Below, piece by piece: positions 24,458 to 36,916 of a stretch of 64,000 bases of DNA; positions within the stretch are counted from its first letter, which is position 1, and every line of letters starts with the position of its first letter. Location: positions 806,001-870,000 of the forward strand of contig JAKFAO010000005.1 of NCBI GenBank assembly GCA_021527695.1, written 5' to 3'. The notes beneath the pieces were generated by a model. That model was not told the origin of the DNA, made no database searches, and worked only from the letters and a program-made list of their open reading frames with translations. A program made the position numbers and the translations under genes. Source of the DNA: Naematelia aurantialba. Lineage: Eukaryota; Basidiomycota; Tremellomycetes; Tremellales; Naemateliaceae.

Positions 24458-25544
24458 ATGGGCTACTTGTCAAGTGCCCTCACGAAGCTGGGCCTTGCTC
24501 AGCCAGGGCCCAAGATTACAGCGCAGGACCGGGCTATATTAGAGTGAGCCAGAGTCACAACGAATTCACCGGTCACTGACGAAGGCAACAGTCTAAAGCT
24601 GCAACGGGACAAGATGAAGCAATACCAGAAGCGAGTGAGGAGGCAGCCATCCCCGACCTATGTGTATCTGCTGACGTCCCTGCGGATACAAGTGGTTCTG
24701 GATCGAGAACAAGCCATTGCTAAAGAGGCGTTGCAGGCTGGTAACAAAGTATCAACCCTGCTCATCCAATCCAGTGCCTCGGCTGACGCCTGTAGCGCCG
24801 AGCACTAACAGCCCTCCGACAACGGAAATACCAAGAGCAGCTGTTGGCCAAGACGGATGCGCAGCTTCAGACATTGCAGGATCTAGTCAGTCTCGTGTCG
24901 GCCATCACGCCACGCCGGAGACTCCAAGCTGAACGACTGCGCAGGTGCAAACCATCGAGTTTACACAAATACAGGCCACCGTCATGCATGGTCTGTCGGT
25001 GGGGAACGACGTGCTGAAACAACTGCATGCGGAGATGTCACTGGAAAGGGTGGAGAAGTTGATGGATCAGACGAGGGAAGGCGTCGAGTACCAACGGGTA
25101 CGTTGGGCGTAGAGACCATTCCGCAAAAACCATTCTCTCTCTCCTTCTCGAGCAACTGCTGCCCCTTGGCGAAGAACTCGTTTAGGATTAATGACGATAT
25201 TGACTGACGCTAACGACGTGTAGGAGATCGACGAGACTCTGATGTCCAAAATGTCGCCAGAAGAGGAAGATGCGGTCCAAGCCGAGCTTGCAGAGCTCCA
25301 AAGGGAAGCTTTGGTGAGTATCCCGGTCTCATCAGCCGCCATAGAGCACAATCTGATGATACCAGCCGGCAATCCCCTCCGTCCCTGACCAGCAGCCTGT
25401 GTCGTTACCATCGGTGCCCGTCGAAGAACCGAGGGCCGCTGAGCAAGAAGCCCAAAGTAGGTCCAGACGCGATATACAACCGCAGAGCTGATCATCCCAG
25501 CTGAGATGGAAGCGGCTGAAGAACGAGTTGCTATGGCTGCTTAG
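24458..25544 (+). CDS. VPS20: ESCRT-III subunit Vps20 / CHMP6
   Basis: Nucleates ESCRT-III polymers on endosomes. The ATG at 24458 gives MGYLSSALTKLG, a myristoylatable Met-Gly start as in Vps20, then ITAQDRAIL. Exon 2 reads LKLQRDKMKQYQKR, the next IQVVLDREQAIAKEALQAGNK, then RKYQEQLLAKTDAQLQTLQ, IEFTQIQATVMHGLSVGN and MSLERVEKLMDQTREGVEYQ, in the CHMP6 order. The 3' exons give EIDETLMSKMSPEEEDAVQ, then a Pro/Val linker (IPSVPDQQPVSLPSVPVEEP) and MEAAEERVAMAA. Around 220 residues, normal for the family. Seven or so introns; the one after YQKR (24635-24685) would be 51 nt with GTGAGG donor and CTGAC branch site but ends in GG, not AG. If retained it adds 17 in-frame residues at a place where the family has none. 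Confidence 0.92.
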
Positions 25545-25880
25545 TCCTACCGACAAGCTCAATCAGGACGAACATTCGCCTATAACGAGTTGCCCCGGAG
25601 AGCCATCAGAGCGCGGAATCCGGTCTGACTAGGCTAGGCTCGGCAGTTGTGTTGTATACCTCTACCAGATGGAAGGAGAACACGCGCTGTTGTGGCCAGC
25701 AGCAGCATGGTACATTTGCTCTATATTGTTTTGGGTTATAGATGTCGCTGTTGTACCAGCATGCAGAGCAAAGATACCTAGACCCAAGGTGTGGGGATCG
25801 CCACCCGATCGACGCGCCTGTTCTCCTTTCCGCACTAGCACACTCAACCTCGTCGAGCTGTACAACGCAGTCGAGCAGCC
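25545..25880. promoter_or_regulatory. Intergenic region upstream of the ORC6-like gene
   Basis: 336 bp between two plus-strand genes; it should hold the VPS20 terminator and the next promoter. No repeats or motifs stand out. Confidence 0.4.
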
Positions 25881-27096
25881 ATGTCCAACAACGAACTGAT
25901 CCCCCTCTTCCCGTCCGCTACACACCCTGCCATCCCGGTCGCTTCGCAGATCCTGTCGACGCTGCGTCACCTCACGGCGCCAGGAAAGGGGAATGACATG
26001 CGCGCTGAAGAACGAGCGGCGCTCGTCGGCGTCTCTGCTCTCCTTGGTTGCGAGAAGTAAGCCGTACTCTGCGCCTCCGTCTCTGGTTCTGACGGCCGTG
26101 GATTCACATGATTCAATTCATTCCAGTGCTAAAGGTGTACAGGGTGCAGTCGAGAGACCTTGTCGAGTCGTCTGCGCAGAAAGCGTCTTCCGTCTCTCCT
26201 TCCCATTTCCGGTCTGCCCTCCAACACGCCCGACGTATCCTCCAGACCCAGTCGGCGGCCACAACCTCCACATCGCCTTCCACCCGTCGCTCGAGCCGCT
26301 CGTCTTCTAATGGAGAGAGTTCACAAGCGCAGAGTGGGAGCGGGCCGATGGTCGATCCGCTCAGCCCGTTCTCGACCCCCAAGAAGCGGTTCAAGTATTC
26401 CTCCGGCGTCGACCTGTCAGGCTTAGTCCGTAGTGGCAGACACAGTCCTGCGCAGAGCAGCCCGCTGAAGAACAGCGTTACTCCAAGCAGACTTCGGGGG
26501 CAAAATCGGGCTCGCCCGAACGACGAAGACGACGGAGACGACAGGGACGGACCGGAAGAAGCGGACGAAGAAGGGGACGTGAGGACGCCCACGAAGCGGG
26601 CCAAGTTTGGGCTCAAGCAGGGCGTGGACTTAGAGAAGGAGGTGGGCAATATCCCTGATCTCGACGGTGGCCGACCACAACGAAGTACCGCCAAAAAAGG
26701 CGAGAGCTCGAGCGCGTTCTTCGCTCTGCGTGATGGCGCGCCGAGCGGTGCCACAGCAGGCGGGGCGAGGGGCAATGCCAAGGCGGTGGAGTTTGGCGAT
26801 GGCGAGCGAAACGCAGCTGCCAGCGCCCAGCGTCGACTGGAGAGGCGGGAAGAGGGCAGGAAAACAGGCGGGAAGAGGAGAAAGAGGGATTGGACGTACT
26901 CAGAGGTCGTCTGGTACTCTGACGCGCTGAGAAGCGCAAATCAGGCTGTTCTTGACAAGGTTAGTGAAGGTCCATGTCCTCAATCGAGAGTCTCTGCTGC
27001 CGCTTGGATAAGATATGGGAAGAGCTACCAAATTATCTGGAAGCACGATCGACATCTTTCCGGATGACAGCTACGACCGTCAACGACGGTCCTTAG
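25881..27096 (+). CDS. Probable origin recognition complex subunit 6
   Basis: The ATG at 25881 (MSNNELIPLFPSATHPAIPV) begins an N-terminal helical domain reading ILSTLRHLTAPGKGNDMRAE and ALVGVSALLGCEK; after an intron of about 85 nt (26055-26139, TGCTAAAG then GTACAG) it continues VQSRDLVESSAQKASSVSPS and FRSALQHARRIL. This layout resembles the TFIIB-like N-terminal domain of fungal Orc6. A long disordered, acidic and Ser-rich middle with TPKKRFKYSSG and TPTKRAKFGLKQG follows (both CDK-like and basic). The C-terminus, KRDWTYSEVVWYSDALRSAN then IWEELPNYLEAR after a 53-nt intron, ends at TAG 27094-27096. Orc6 is poorly conserved, so the name is an inference from shape and a few positions; a different nuclear protein is possible. 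Coding status is well supported. Confidence 0.5.
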
Positions 27097-27281
27097 CGTC
27101 GACTGTCGAATGAAGCATCATGCATGTCGGCTCACCAGAGCCATGCAGCCTGTGTACAATTGCGGAGACTACATCGCTACCAGTATGTCTACACCATGAT
27201 CTTGAGATTAGATCTTCACCCCGTATGCCTGCACTTCGCGCCAGGCAGACGGATAAAGGAAGCTGGACACTGCGGCTGCTG

Positions 27282-28092
27282 CTACCGCAGGTCCTTGCTG
27301 AGAATATGATAATCCACGCCGTCTGGCTCTTTACCCGTCGACTCGCCGTCTGCTCCCACATCTTCCCACTCGTCCTCATCCATCCGCGTGGGGTCAATCT
27401 CGTCCAGCTTGTACCCGTGTTTCTCGTAGAAGCGCAATGCTGTGGTATTACCTGTTCCCACATCAGTCGACAGCGCGACGGCGACGACTCCCATGTCATC
27501 GTTTCACGAGGTGGGAACTCACCGGCAAGACAAGTCAGCATGCCCTTGTCCATATTTCTTCTCCGCCCGATGGCCTCGAACTCGTCCAAGAGGAGATGTC
27601 CAAGGCCGAGACCTCGTACACCCGGGGCAAGGTGAATCTCGTAGCTGCCGGGATAATCAGCCCACCGGCTTGATAGACGGGCTAGGGGGAGGGGCCGAGA
27701 GAGGGGCAGAGGGATGGAAGAGTAAGAAAGATGATAGGACTGGACGGAGGTAGGGGGAAGGAAGCAAGAGCTGGGAATGGAGGAGGAAGGAAAGAGAGAA
27801 GGGACCAGGGAAACACGTTGGGAAGAAGGAGAGAAGGAAGGAGAAGAAGGAGACGAAGAAGGAGAGAAGGAAGGAGAGAAGGAGATGAGTCACACCACTG
27901 ACCAATATATCACCTCTGCATCTCTGCTACCCAGAGTCTCCTCCGTGTCAAACCTAAACGACAGGAACCCAAGCAGCTCCTCCCGACCATCGACATCCAC
28001 CACATCCACCACCCCGTCCCCAGTCGCGCGTTCCTTGCCTTTACCATTTCTCGTCCTCGCCGGCATGGCGCCCGGCATAGGTGGGACCGCGA

Positions 28093-28124
<32 letters not shown>

Positions 28125-28689
28125 TCCGTGTCGGCCCGGAGGAGAAGGAGGAAGCGGGTGATAGGATCAAACATCTCTGCCTGCTTCGAAGCGCGCGTGT
28201 AGGTCATTGACGTTCCCTTGGATCTTGGGTCGTCAGCATCTGGCAGCTGGAGACAGGCGCAATCCAGGGGTTTGTCTTGGTCTTGGTCTTGTCTCCTCCG
28301 CGCTGGTACAGAGTCTCCAACTCTGCAGCGTGGATCTAGGTTTACGAAATGACGGTGTGGATATGATTAAAGTCAGAGTGGAAGCAGCAGTGGTGTGGAA
28401 GCGGCAGTGGTGTGGAAGCGGCAGCGGTGTGGAAGCGGCAGTGGTGTGGAGGCGGCGACATGGGACGCACATTGCAAACATGTTGGAATCGAACAGCTCA
28501 TACAGGGCCCGACGCAGCCGTGGTCCCAGCTCAGAAGTAGCCGCCAGTCGAAGTGTGTACCTACGCCAGTGGTCAGCCGGCGTGCTGGTCATTCACATAT
28601 GAACCCATAGAAGGCAGGTGTAAGAGAGCTCACGAAGCGCCATCGGGCAGTAACGAGGTCTGCGGGAGGTGCGGCGCGAGGTCCGACAT
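27282..28689 (-). CDS. NAT4: Histone N-alpha-acetyltransferase Nat4/NAA40
   Basis: Acetylates the N-terminal residue of histones H4 and H2A. The ATG at 28689 gives MSDLAPHLPQTSLLPDGAS; then WRRYTLRLAATSELGPRLRR and ALYELFDSNMFAM match the Nat4 YTL.L.AT..L....WDLFE.NM block. The exon near 28205-27895 has FDPITRFLLLLRADTDG, a Gly/Glu and Val/Asp-rich insert, then LLGFLSFRFDTEETL, the GNAT strand 4. Next come LGHLLLDEFEAIGRRRNMDK and the 3' exon TGNTTALRFYEKHGYKLDEI, then DYHILSKDLR and TAG at 27282-27284, the typical Nat4 ending (FY..GY..D..SP...YIILSK). An acidic insert (DEDEWEDVGADGE) precedes the last strand. The conserved Nat4 substrate-binding end is present. Two introns are enlarged by low-complexity DNA. 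Paralogous only at superfamily level to the two GNAT genes elsewhere in the window. Confidence 0.85.
27735..27885. repeat. Purine-rich GGAGAAGAA-type tract in a NAT4 intron
   Basis: Plus strand is almost all G and A (AAGGAAGGAGAAGAAGGAGA and similar), i.e. polypyrimidine on the sense strand of the intron. Confidence 0.75.
28380..28455. repeat. GGAAGCGGCAGTGGTGT minisatellite in a NAT4 intron
   Basis: Four to five imperfect copies of GTGTGGAAGCGGCAGTG, about 17 nt per unit, on the plus strand between two NAT4 exons. Confidence 0.85.
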
Positions 28690-29396
28690 GCTCGCCTACG
28701 AGAGTGTCAGCTTCGGTGAGTCAGATTCGGGACAGTGGGTTGGGACAGTGTCGACCTGCTGGCCGCGAGACCAGACAAGGACGGGTATTGGGGCGGCAAA
28801 TGCGTATCGGTATCGAGGACAAGCAAGTATCCCGCAACCATGATGACCATGGCCATGACCATGACCATCACCATGGCCAGGACCATGACCAAAACCTGGA
28901 GCAGCCACGCCGCTCAGAGTATCCGCGGTCTCTGGTCTCTGGTCGGCGTACTGACCTCGATCGCCGCTCTGATATTCCGCGTGGCCATGCTCGCGCCGAT
29001 ATCTAATCTCGTCTCGTCTCAGGTACAATGGTATCTCGCCTTGTCTCCAGGTGCAGGCGTGATTGCTGACTGGTGAGCTGCGACGTGGATTGTTGTTATG
29101 GTTCGGGCGAAAACACAAATTCCCTTCCGAGTGGATCACCTCCACCTCCACCCCTGTTCCCTGTCGTCGTGCGTAGTCGTGGCACTCAAGCGGTGTAAGA
29201 GAGAGTGCACGGGGCAAGGGTTAGCGGATATTCCAGCTAGCACGATCCTCGACGCAGCCGACTGCTGAGCAGTACGGACGCCAGTTCGCATCATGACATG
29301 CATGAGCGCTACAGCACTACGCTAAGAGTATAGTACAGATGCGAATATGCAAGTTCCCCATACTGTACTGTACGCACTTCAGACGCCCGACTGCCT
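28690..29396. other. Intergenic region NAT4 / VAC14 with CATGAC repeats
   Basis: 707 bp between two minus-strand genes. At about 28837-28893 a hexamer run of (CCATGA)n and CCATGG is visible; read on the minus strand it would encode a Gly-His tract, but the 173-aa frame containing it has no other support. Confidence 0.5.
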
Positions 29397-32300
29397 CTAT
29401 GCGCCGCCTGCACCTTTCTTCATCCCACCCAAGATCCGCCTCCGCCCAGCCCCAGGCGGCGGGCTCATCGATCGTACAGTCCCCAGACCCTGCTGCCCGT
29501 TCATACTAGCCACAGCTCCGCCGATAGACACGCCGGCCGAAACGAGCCCGCCACTAGATGCCGAATCGCGGGTGCCGCCTCTTCTAGGATTGAGCGGCGA
29601 CATGCCTGACATGCGTGTACTTCCAGCTCCCGTTCCTGTCCCCGTTCCTGCATTTGCATCCAGACTCACTCGGCCGCCCGACGTCGACTTTTTCTTCATC
29701 GTCGCTGTCTTGGGAAGCGACGACGAGCTCTCGATACGTGCGGTGCCAGGTGCACTGCCGTACGTCTGCGACGGAGACGAGTAGTGGATGCTAGAGTTGG
29801 AGCCTAGATCCCCCAGCTGCCGACGTGCTTTCTCGTGGCGATTCTGTACGGCTCGAAAGTCTGCGAAATTTAGCGGGATTCACAGTGGTGTGGTCGGGAC
29901 TCACGCGACAGGAGCTCCTGCCATTTGATCTCGCCAAGCTTTGATCGGGTCGAAGTCGCAGCCGCCGAGAAGGTCGAGCTGGACACCTCAGCGTCAGCTG
30001 TGTTCAAACACCACATCACAGGACATACGGCTTCGGAGCTGTCGGCACGTAGCCTGATGAATGCACGACGGACAATCTCGCTCTCAGGGATACAAACGCG
30101 CTGCTTTGGGGAAGAATCATCAGGAGGCCGTAGAGGCACTTTGACAGATACGGATATTTATCCGGCTCGAGCAGCTGTAATCGAAGGCCTGGCAGCGTCA
30201 GTCAGATGAAGGAAGAGTCAACAAAGAGGTAACGGACTGGTGAATACTGGACTCTCGATGAGCATCACCAGCTTGTCGATCTGCACCAGCAGCGATACAG
30301 TGAGTTCGAGCTCGGCACTGAATTACGCGACAATCAGCATCAGGTCGAGTGCCTGGATGATGGCTCACAAGATCTGCAAGAGGTTCGATGCGTGTTCGTA
30401 TGCTTGAGCCAGGAGACAGAGAGCGAACACTGCCACTGCGTTGTGACACCAAGAACGGTACAGTGAGGAGAATAGCATTTGGCCGTCCTGTTACGTCGAG
30501 TCAGTCTTGTCCCGTGTGACAAGCGACATGGCCTGGTGGGCCTCACCTTGGAATCGAGGTTCTTCAACCTGCGGCGGAAATCGGCCAACTCTGGCGAGGT
30601 GATGAGGATCATGTTGAGCTTGACCACCATCATGCTCGCGAATTCGAGATCCTGGAGCGGTAAATAAAGTGAACCATCTCACCGAGCGACTCACATCATC
30701 CTTTTCCAAGATCTCCGCAATGGTCCGGAAAATACGCTCAGCATTGAGGTGCAAACACAGCTGGCGGATGATCAAGCTACCTCGAGTCTCGAGCAATCGA
30801 CGATCCGTGCTGAACAGCTCGAGGACATTGACCATGAAGCTGGTGAAGTACGAGTCTTCGGATGAAGCAGATATTTGAGCGAGCAGCTGGAGATCATGCT
30901 TGACCACCTAGCATGGCGGTGAGATTACTCATAATAGCACGACGAGATGGCGAGACGACTCACGTCCTCCGAAGGATCGGAGAGTGTCTTGAGAAGTGCA
31001 GGGAAACGTGCCGCTATCTCTGGACAGGATCTACAGTCTTAGCAAATGCAGTATATCAGACTTGCCTTTGTAGGCGCTTTAAGATGGAGCATGAGCAGCC
31101 ATTCTAACGCGGCAATCCTTGTCTCCGCGTGATCGCTCAAGAACTGCAGAGTCAACACGTTGACCGTCTCTCGCACGTCAAACGGATCATCGTCCATAAT
31201 GGTCTCGGCGACTGGCGACATGGCCGCCTCGCCCCTGGCATTGGGAGATTCCGGCCGGGTCCTGCCCCCTCTGATGGAGGCGGGGAACTCGGAAGATGCC
31301 GGTGTGACAGGTTCTGAGGCGATGGGGACGGGTTGAGTAGGCTTCGTCTTGATCGTTGGCACACTCGTGGCGGATGATGAATGGGCCAGGGAAGGGTTGC
31401 TCGGTCTCGACGGTGGTAAAGTGCCAGCATTGGCTTCAAGGGGGTCTGATACCGCGGACTTTGGTTCGGGTGCCTCGGCAAGGCCAAAGTCCTTCTTGAC
31501 GGGCGCTGGCGATGCCCCCGTAGGAGCAAGGTTGGCAGGTGGTGAAGTGGCAAGGGATAGAGCAGCAGTCGGCGGGGGTACCGTAGCTGCTGTGGGCGGC
31601 ACAGCCGGTAGTCGCCGTCGAAGTGGCCGAAGGACCTGGCTGGACCTGAAGGGGGAGAGATTGGATGACGCGATAGAGGCTTCCATTGGTCTCATGGGCA
31701 GCGAGTTTGATATGGCGGCTAGTGAGCGGTCCGAGTCAGCTAGGTACCCTATGCGGCAAACTACGACTCACTGGGGAGATGCGAGATTGGGTAGAATCGC
31801 AGGGACGATGCGCGGTGTAAATGCTACCACGGTGTTCTGCGCGAACTCCAAGAACGTCAAGATCCACTCCATCGCCGTAGATTGCACCAACTCGTCTGCA
31901 CGCATCAGCCTGACCGGGACTGCTCGGAACAAAGCGCGCTCACCGGGATACGATAGATGCTGAATGACGATATCCATTATCGCCGCATGGTCCACATACA
32001 CCCCTTGACCGGGAATCCAAGCGCCTGATCCTTCGCCCTCCCATTCATGTTCCTCTTCGTCGTGGGTCGCGCCATCATCTATCGTTTCCGTTTCCGCATC
32101 CCTCGACTCGGCACCTGTGCCGTCCGTGTCACTGTCGTCGATTGCAGACTCCAAGGTATGTTTGCTGCTTCGTCTCCTCACAGACCTGGCTTCTCGCTTC
32201 GCGCGCTCGGTCTCTGCCTGCTTCTCCTGGACATCGGCGATGTACTTGATTTCACGGAGAAATTCGGCAAGAACGTTTTCGGTCGCCAATCGAACGTCGA

Positions 32301-33569
32301 CGTTGCCATCAGCGAGGTATTTTCTAGCTCGCATCAGCAAGACGTAGTTGTGACAGCCGAAGGACGTACAACAGGCCATCGAGAAAATCGGGCAACCAGG
32401 CTACCAGCTCCAGGTCCGGGACTGAATCCAGCACCATGAGCCACGAGACGAGGTGCATCCTAGTATATGGCGAGATGACATATACTCGCTCTGCCAGCAG
32501 CGGAATGAATCGGGCTAGCGAGAAAGCGCGAGGGTTTTCTTCTTGCTGTGGCTCGCCCGAACGGGTAGGAGATCGGTCCAGCTGGCCATCGATAGAGACT
32601 TTTGGGCTGTGCGAGTGGTCCTTCTCTTCCGCAGCAGACATAGCTAGTCCGCCGCTTTTGTTTGTCGCATCGTCGATTCGCGATGCCGAGTTCGCGTTGG
32701 AGGGGTAGATCGAGACGTAACTTGGAGCGGCTTCGGCGACGATATCCTTCATGAGACGGTCGAGTAGTTCAGCACCATTCTTGACTGACATTTCCGAATC
32801 GGAAGACAGCTGCTGATGTGAGCAAATGAAAGATGTACAATTACCAGATGACCATATGAGGGAAACATAGCAAACGTACCTTGCTCAACGCATCGAAGAT
32901 CTCGTTGAAATGGACGAGTATCTCTCCCTTGCTGACTTTGGCACTAGCGGGTCTGTCAGCTGTGCCCGCGTACGTCCAGCCGCGCGGAAGACAGACATGT
33001 TGTATAGACTCTCGCAGGCGTGATATCGAACTCGGCTCTCTGGGTCTTGAAAGCAGGCCAGCACCGGGGGTATGATGACGCCCAAGAACGGGGCAACATC
33101 TTGTCCAAGCGCGATCGCAGTGGCAGCAAGCCCTATCAGACCTGTCACAGGCGTCAGGACCTCTATGACTCTTCCACGAGGGCAGCTCACCGCCATTTCG
33201 GGTGTGCAAAGCCGAGTTGGAAGAGCTGAACATCCCACATAGCTGGTCGATAATTGCCGATATCCGAGGGATGTCGGATGAGAGCACGAGCCTATGTAAG
33301 GCATGAGCTTGCGTGAAATCAAGTGTTACTGAGCTCACTTCTCAAGCTCGAGGGCAGCGGCCTTGCGGCGGTCATAGCTGGAAGGAGCGATCAGCTCTGG
33401 GTCTTGCAGACCATAACAAAGCTTACATCTTGTCATTGAGACCTGTAAAAGTCAGCGAAAGCGGTTAGCTACGTATCACACTGAGCCCGAGTCACGCACC
33501 TCGAAGAATGGACGGTTCTGCATGGATCCATGACATCAATATCATACAGGTGTGGTGGTACTCACCCAT
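29397..33569 (-). CDS. VAC14: Vac14, scaffold of the Fab1/PIKfyve PI(3,5)P2 kinase complex
   Basis: HEAT-repeat scaffold at vacuole and endosome membranes that holds the Fab1 kinase and Fig4 phosphatase. Splicing MEPSILRGLNDKI + [86 protein letters not shown] and [17 protein letters not shown] gives the exact N-terminal order of the family. [20 protein letters not shown] and [18 protein letters not shown] follow; later [20 protein letters not shown], then [50 protein letters not shown] and the C-terminal [20 protein letters not shown] with [10 protein letters not shown] Pro/Ser/Ala-rich insert (about 31200-31680) sits between HEAT blocks, and a Gly/Ser/Thr-rich tail of about 100 residues follows the core. 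The first coding exon holds only ATG G (33566-33569). TAG at 29397-29399. Confidence 0.93.
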
Positions 33570-33917
33570 CTTGTCGGTCCTGACCTCCGCCTTTGGATCT
33601 TATAACTGAACCTTTGGGTCTTGTATAGCCGTGTCAGTGTCTCGCGAGCATCTTTCGTTGGATTGGATCGCAAGAACAGTGGAGAAGGATGCTCGACGAG
33701 TGATGATATGGGGATCAAGTTAGAAGTCCAAGTAATGAGCTGCAACGCGTTGTCCGGACCACGACCGGCCATCCACCAGCCGGGCTTTTTTACCTCTGTT
33801 CCTTTATCGTCTCTCTTCTTACTTTGCCCTCCGCTATCTTGGCTCTTGGTTACACACACAGCGCTCTAGAGAGACGGGCTAGATACGCCTCAGCAGCGGT
33901 CATCCAGGCGGACTCCG
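33570..33917. promoter_or_regulatory. Divergent promoter, VAC14 / MED25-like gene
   Basis: 348 bp between outward-facing starts. A pyrimidine stretch (about 33785-33845, CTTTTTTACCTCTGTTCC through CTTACTTTGCC) lies upstream of the plus-strand gene, as is common for fungal core promoters. Confidence 0.45.
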
Positions 33918-35490
33918 ATGAGCATGGAACAACCCGACGCATCGTCCTCGGCTGGCGGGCATTCGACCATCCACCGAGCGACGTTTGTTTTTGATGCGGC
34001 GCTGGCCCGGGAGAGCTTTCAAAAGCTCGTCGAGGTCAATGGGACCATCCATCAATTGGTACAACGGCTGATGGAAAAGCATGGGGGTGAAGAGCAAGTA
34101 AGTCGCATGCAAAGCCGAATCGCAACTGGTCAGAGACTGAGTCATATAGGTACGGCTTGGCCTCCTGGTCACAGGGCACCCCCGTGATGCGGTGTCTTCG
34201 TCCCGTTCCTCCTCGCGAAGCTTCCGACGAGACTATTCCTCGCCTACCTCGTTCTTGACGTCGCTGCCAAAGTTGGCCGCGCGGTTTACGCCCTTAGGAG
34301 CTGCTTCCAGTATCAGACAAGATGATGTCTTCTGGGACCCCGCCTGGCCGAGCTTCGACGACGATCACCGACGTGATGCCCTTCAAGAGAAATTGATCAT
34401 GAAGAGGAAGAGGTACGAAGATCAGATGCTACTGGATGATGTTGCGAGTGGTATAGAGGTGAGTGGACTTCAGCACTCGGGCAACTCTGCGGCGCATGGC
34501 CAGAGCTGATCACTATCGAGCAGTTCCTCGATATCACAGCTCGCGGGTATGTGGAACCTGAAGCACTCAAGTCGGTCTGCCCTCCCCGTGCAGACCCGAT
34601 ACTCTCGAGCATGTATGCGCCACTCCCGACACCGCCTCCGACCCCTCCCAAGTCGCCACAGTCCTCCCCAACTGAGCGATACCTCATCCTAGTCCAAGCC
34701 GCTCCACCCGAGTCGTCCGAGTTCCACAAACCCGATGACGATCGCGAGATCACGACAGAGCGCACGATGAGTGTTTCCTGGGATGGGAAGACGTGGGATC
34801 AGCTAGCCGAGGGATGTAAGGAGAGAGGCATCCGGTGCTCCTGCATCATCGTCGAGAGCGCAAGCAAAAGCGAAGATATACATGTGAGGAAGAGGTTGAA
34901 GACGTTTTGCCAGTCGGTGAGTGCCGATTGAGTCAACTACGCTATGTAGCTGAACAATGAATAGGCAAGCACGGGACGTCTAGACGATGCTTGGTTTCCC
35001 GTACCAACCGATACAGACATGCTTCTCTCCGGCTTCTCTTTGGAGCAAGGTGGGCTCACTCCTGTTTTGGTTACTATCATTGACAACTACAGCTGCTTCC
35101 CCAGCCCCAGCGTCCACTCAAGCTGCCACAGCATCGAGCGACTCGCTCGTCACACCCGTGTCGATGTCTGCCGAGACGCCGAACATGTCAACAAACCCCG
35201 CACAGACCATGATGCAGCAGAACATGGCGAGGATGCTCCAAGCCCATCTCGCGCGAAGTGGGAAAACGGTCAACCAAAAGATGATGCACAGCATCCTTGT
35301 GGCGTTGAACAATGGCACCATGGATCCAAACAGCCAGCATTTTCAACAAATCAAACACCTATTGTTCCTGCAGAGCCAACAGCAGGCGGCCCAGGCTTCG
35401 ATGAATCCCATTGCTGCAGCTGCAGCGGCTGCCGCCGCATCCAATGCGTCTGTCCAGCAAAACCCTGTCGATCAAGCGGCGCAAACCTTC

Positions 35491-35533
<43 letters not shown>

Positions 35534-35637
35534 AGCAGCAGCAGCAGCAACAACAACAACAACTGCAGCAGCAACAGCAACAGCAACAGCAACAACTGCA
35601 GCTGCAACAATATCAGCAACAGCAGCAGCACCTTCAA

Positions 35638-35673
<36 letters not shown>

Positions 35674-36882
35674 GCGAATGTTCCGCCTCCTCAGGCGGCG
35701 CGTCCGGTTCCGGCAAAGATCTGGACTGGCGATCTTGCGTGGCCGATGAACAACAATGGCGTGACCATGAACTGTACGTCGTGCTCCGATTATGTAAAGT
35801 TCCATCTGATACTTGCAGTCCGAGTCACGCTCGATGCGACGCTGCACAGCACTGGCACGCCGGATCCGGGCGTCAGCATCTGGCCAAACGGTGAGCCCGT
35901 TGTCGTTGACGCTGCTGACGCTGGGCAGAATTGCGTATCGTGCGAAGTGTAGCGATCACCGTGATCGAATTGCAGCATTACGCAAAGCAGCACTTGACGC
36001 CGTGTATCCTCTTTATGCCAAGCGTCACCGCGGGCGACCCGCAAAACGTGCAGCGATACAACCAATTCGCCGCGCACATGGTCAAACAGTCGCTCGTATG
36101 TCCTGTCACGTTACGAGTCCCGACACCAATGCATGAAGCCTTGGCTGATCGAGCTGATCGAGCTATAGGTGTTTCATATTGTACTTGGCTCACCCGACCG
36201 CGGCATCGTGCTCTTTCCCCTGCAAGGCGGAAACGTCGGGGGGCCCATTCGCCTCATGGGCCTGGTCTGCTTGGTGAGCCCGAGCTTCGTCCTCCTATCG
36301 CGCCTGTGCCGCGCTCACGTGGACCCGCCTCAGCATGTCTCCGTTCCCAACCCGTCCCAGCAGCCCAGTCTCGACTCGCAGGCTCAGTCTCAAGTCCAAC
36401 AAGCACCGCAGCCGCAACTGCAACTGCAATCGCAGCAGCAGCAGCAGATTCAGCCGCCACAGCCGCCGCACATCCCTGCGCAGGTGCTGCTGAACACCGT
36501 GCCTGCCATGGGGCAGGGGCAGCAATTCGGCAACGCGATCCCACAAGCCATGCAGGCGCAAGTACAAGCGCATGCCCAAGCCCAAGCCCAAGCCCAGGCC
36601 CAGGCCCAGGCCCAGGCTCAGGCTCAGGCGCAAGCGCAGGCACTGAACAACACGACCCAGTTCTTTTCGCAGCAGCCGGTCCCGCCGCCGCACCAGTACC
36701 AAGCGCCGCCGGCGCCGGTCGAGCCCCCGACGCAGGCACAGCTCATCCTCACCATGGCGAGGAGGATGGGCCTGCCCGTGCCGGAACATCTGAACCCAGC
36801 GAGCTTGACGGAAGATCAGCAGCGCGGCCTGATGCAGGCCATCAAGAGCGCCAACGCACGAAAACAACAGCAACAACAGCAG

Positions 36883-36916
<34 letters not shown>

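Noticed and set aside
28696..29217. 173-codon minus frame with a Gly-His tract
   Set aside because: The tract is a translated CATGAC hexamer repeat; nothing else supports a gene, and it lies in the NAT4 upstream region.
35019..35894. 291-codon plus frame overlapping the MED25-like exon
   Set aside because: Thr/Ala-rich sequence is the shifted reading of CAG/CAA repeats; the Gln frame carries the conserved domains and continues to the stop.
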